Positions 63,976 through 64,000 of a stretch of 64,000 bases of DNA are shown piece after piece. The stretch is from Paenibacillus riograndensis SBR5 (lineage in GTDB: Bacteria; Bacillota; Bacilli; Paenibacillales; Paenibacillaceae). The stretch lies in NCBI RefSeq assembly GCF_000981585.1, contig NZ_LN831776.1:1565001-1629000 (forward strand), read 5' to 3'. Position 1 is the first letter of the stretch. The number at the start of each line of letters is the position of its first letter. The notes beneath the pieces are model-generated. The model saw nothing but the letters and a program-made list of their open reading frames with translations. It searched no databases and was not told the DNA's origin. The position numbers and the translations under genes are program-made.

Positions 63976-64000
63976 AGCGGAGCAGAGGGTGCCATGAGCC

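Larger units (their letters stand above)
63500..64000 (+). other. Gene-free right end
   Basis: No frame with a ribosome site. Contains the tRNA terminator and a repeat element. Confidence 0.6.

Noticed and set aside
63327..64000. Integrase or attachment site next to the tRNAs
   Set aside because: ICEBs1 inserts at this tRNA cluster in Bacillus, but no integrase or duplicated tRNA end is visible here.

Overview
The window reads as a chromosome segment of a low-GC Gram-positive spore former of the Paenibacillus type. Evidence: a ydcC-alr-ndoAI-ndoA block and a tex / cmpA / sprT / tRNA-Asn / tRNA-Ser block as in Bacillus subtilis, an SLH-domain surface protein, strong AGGAGG ribosome sites, several TTG/GTG starts and many intrinsic terminators. 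The species cannot be named from the sequence alone.

Layout. 0-4 kb: a gene fragment at the left edge, a chemoreceptor remnant, then ydcC, alanine racemase and the EndoAI/EndoA antitoxin-toxin pair. 4.3-10.9 kb: a fructosamine (Amadori product) uptake and degradation cluster, frlO-frlN-frlM-frlD, divergent frlR and frlB, with matching TTACGTAA-type palindromes at the frlO and frlB promoters. 11-23 kb: a cysteine-containing unknown, a TetR/MFS efflux pair sharing one operator motif and separated by a 51-bp tandem repeat, tex, a GNAT protein, a glycerate permease/kinase/CdaR cluster and a lipoprotein. Two families of dispersed inverted-repeat elements occur here. 23.7-27.4 kb: an SLH protein, a decayed short-chain dehydrogenase and a TetM-like ribosomal GTPase.

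27.5-57 kb is a large CRISPR-Cas island: four I-C-type arrays (33, 32, 48 and 33 repeats by my count), a complete type III-B cmr1-6 operon with a translationally coupled DUF6602-like gene, and a complete type I-C operon cas3-cas5-cas8c-cas7-cas4-cas1-cas2. No cas6 is visible. All four arrays share one repeat family and related leaders, and Cas5 keeps the Y46/K116/H117 triad, so Cas5 probably makes crRNAs for both effectors. The Cas10 has the GGDD palm but no N-terminal HD domain, and no CARF effector is in the window; the coupled nuclease-like gene is therefore the main candidate for something undescribed. In front of array 4 lies a relic of a second I-C operon: a copy of the cas3 promoter and 5' UTR followed almost directly by the last 24 codons of a cas2 and its leader. 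An AraC/C45-hydrolase pair sits between arrays 3 and 4.

57-64 kb: a diguanylate cyclase, CGNR regulator, DinB protein, a 56-residue membrane peptide, CmpA (TTG start), a small unknown, SprT-like protein, pentapeptide-repeat protein, Lrp/AsnC regulator, MBL-fold hydrolase, then tRNA-Asn(GTT) and tRNA-Ser(GCT). Compared with the B. subtilis order (ndoA - rsb/sigB - tex - cmpA - sprT - trnS), tex and cmpA are about 43 kb apart here, and the CRISPR island with other accessory genes fills the gap.
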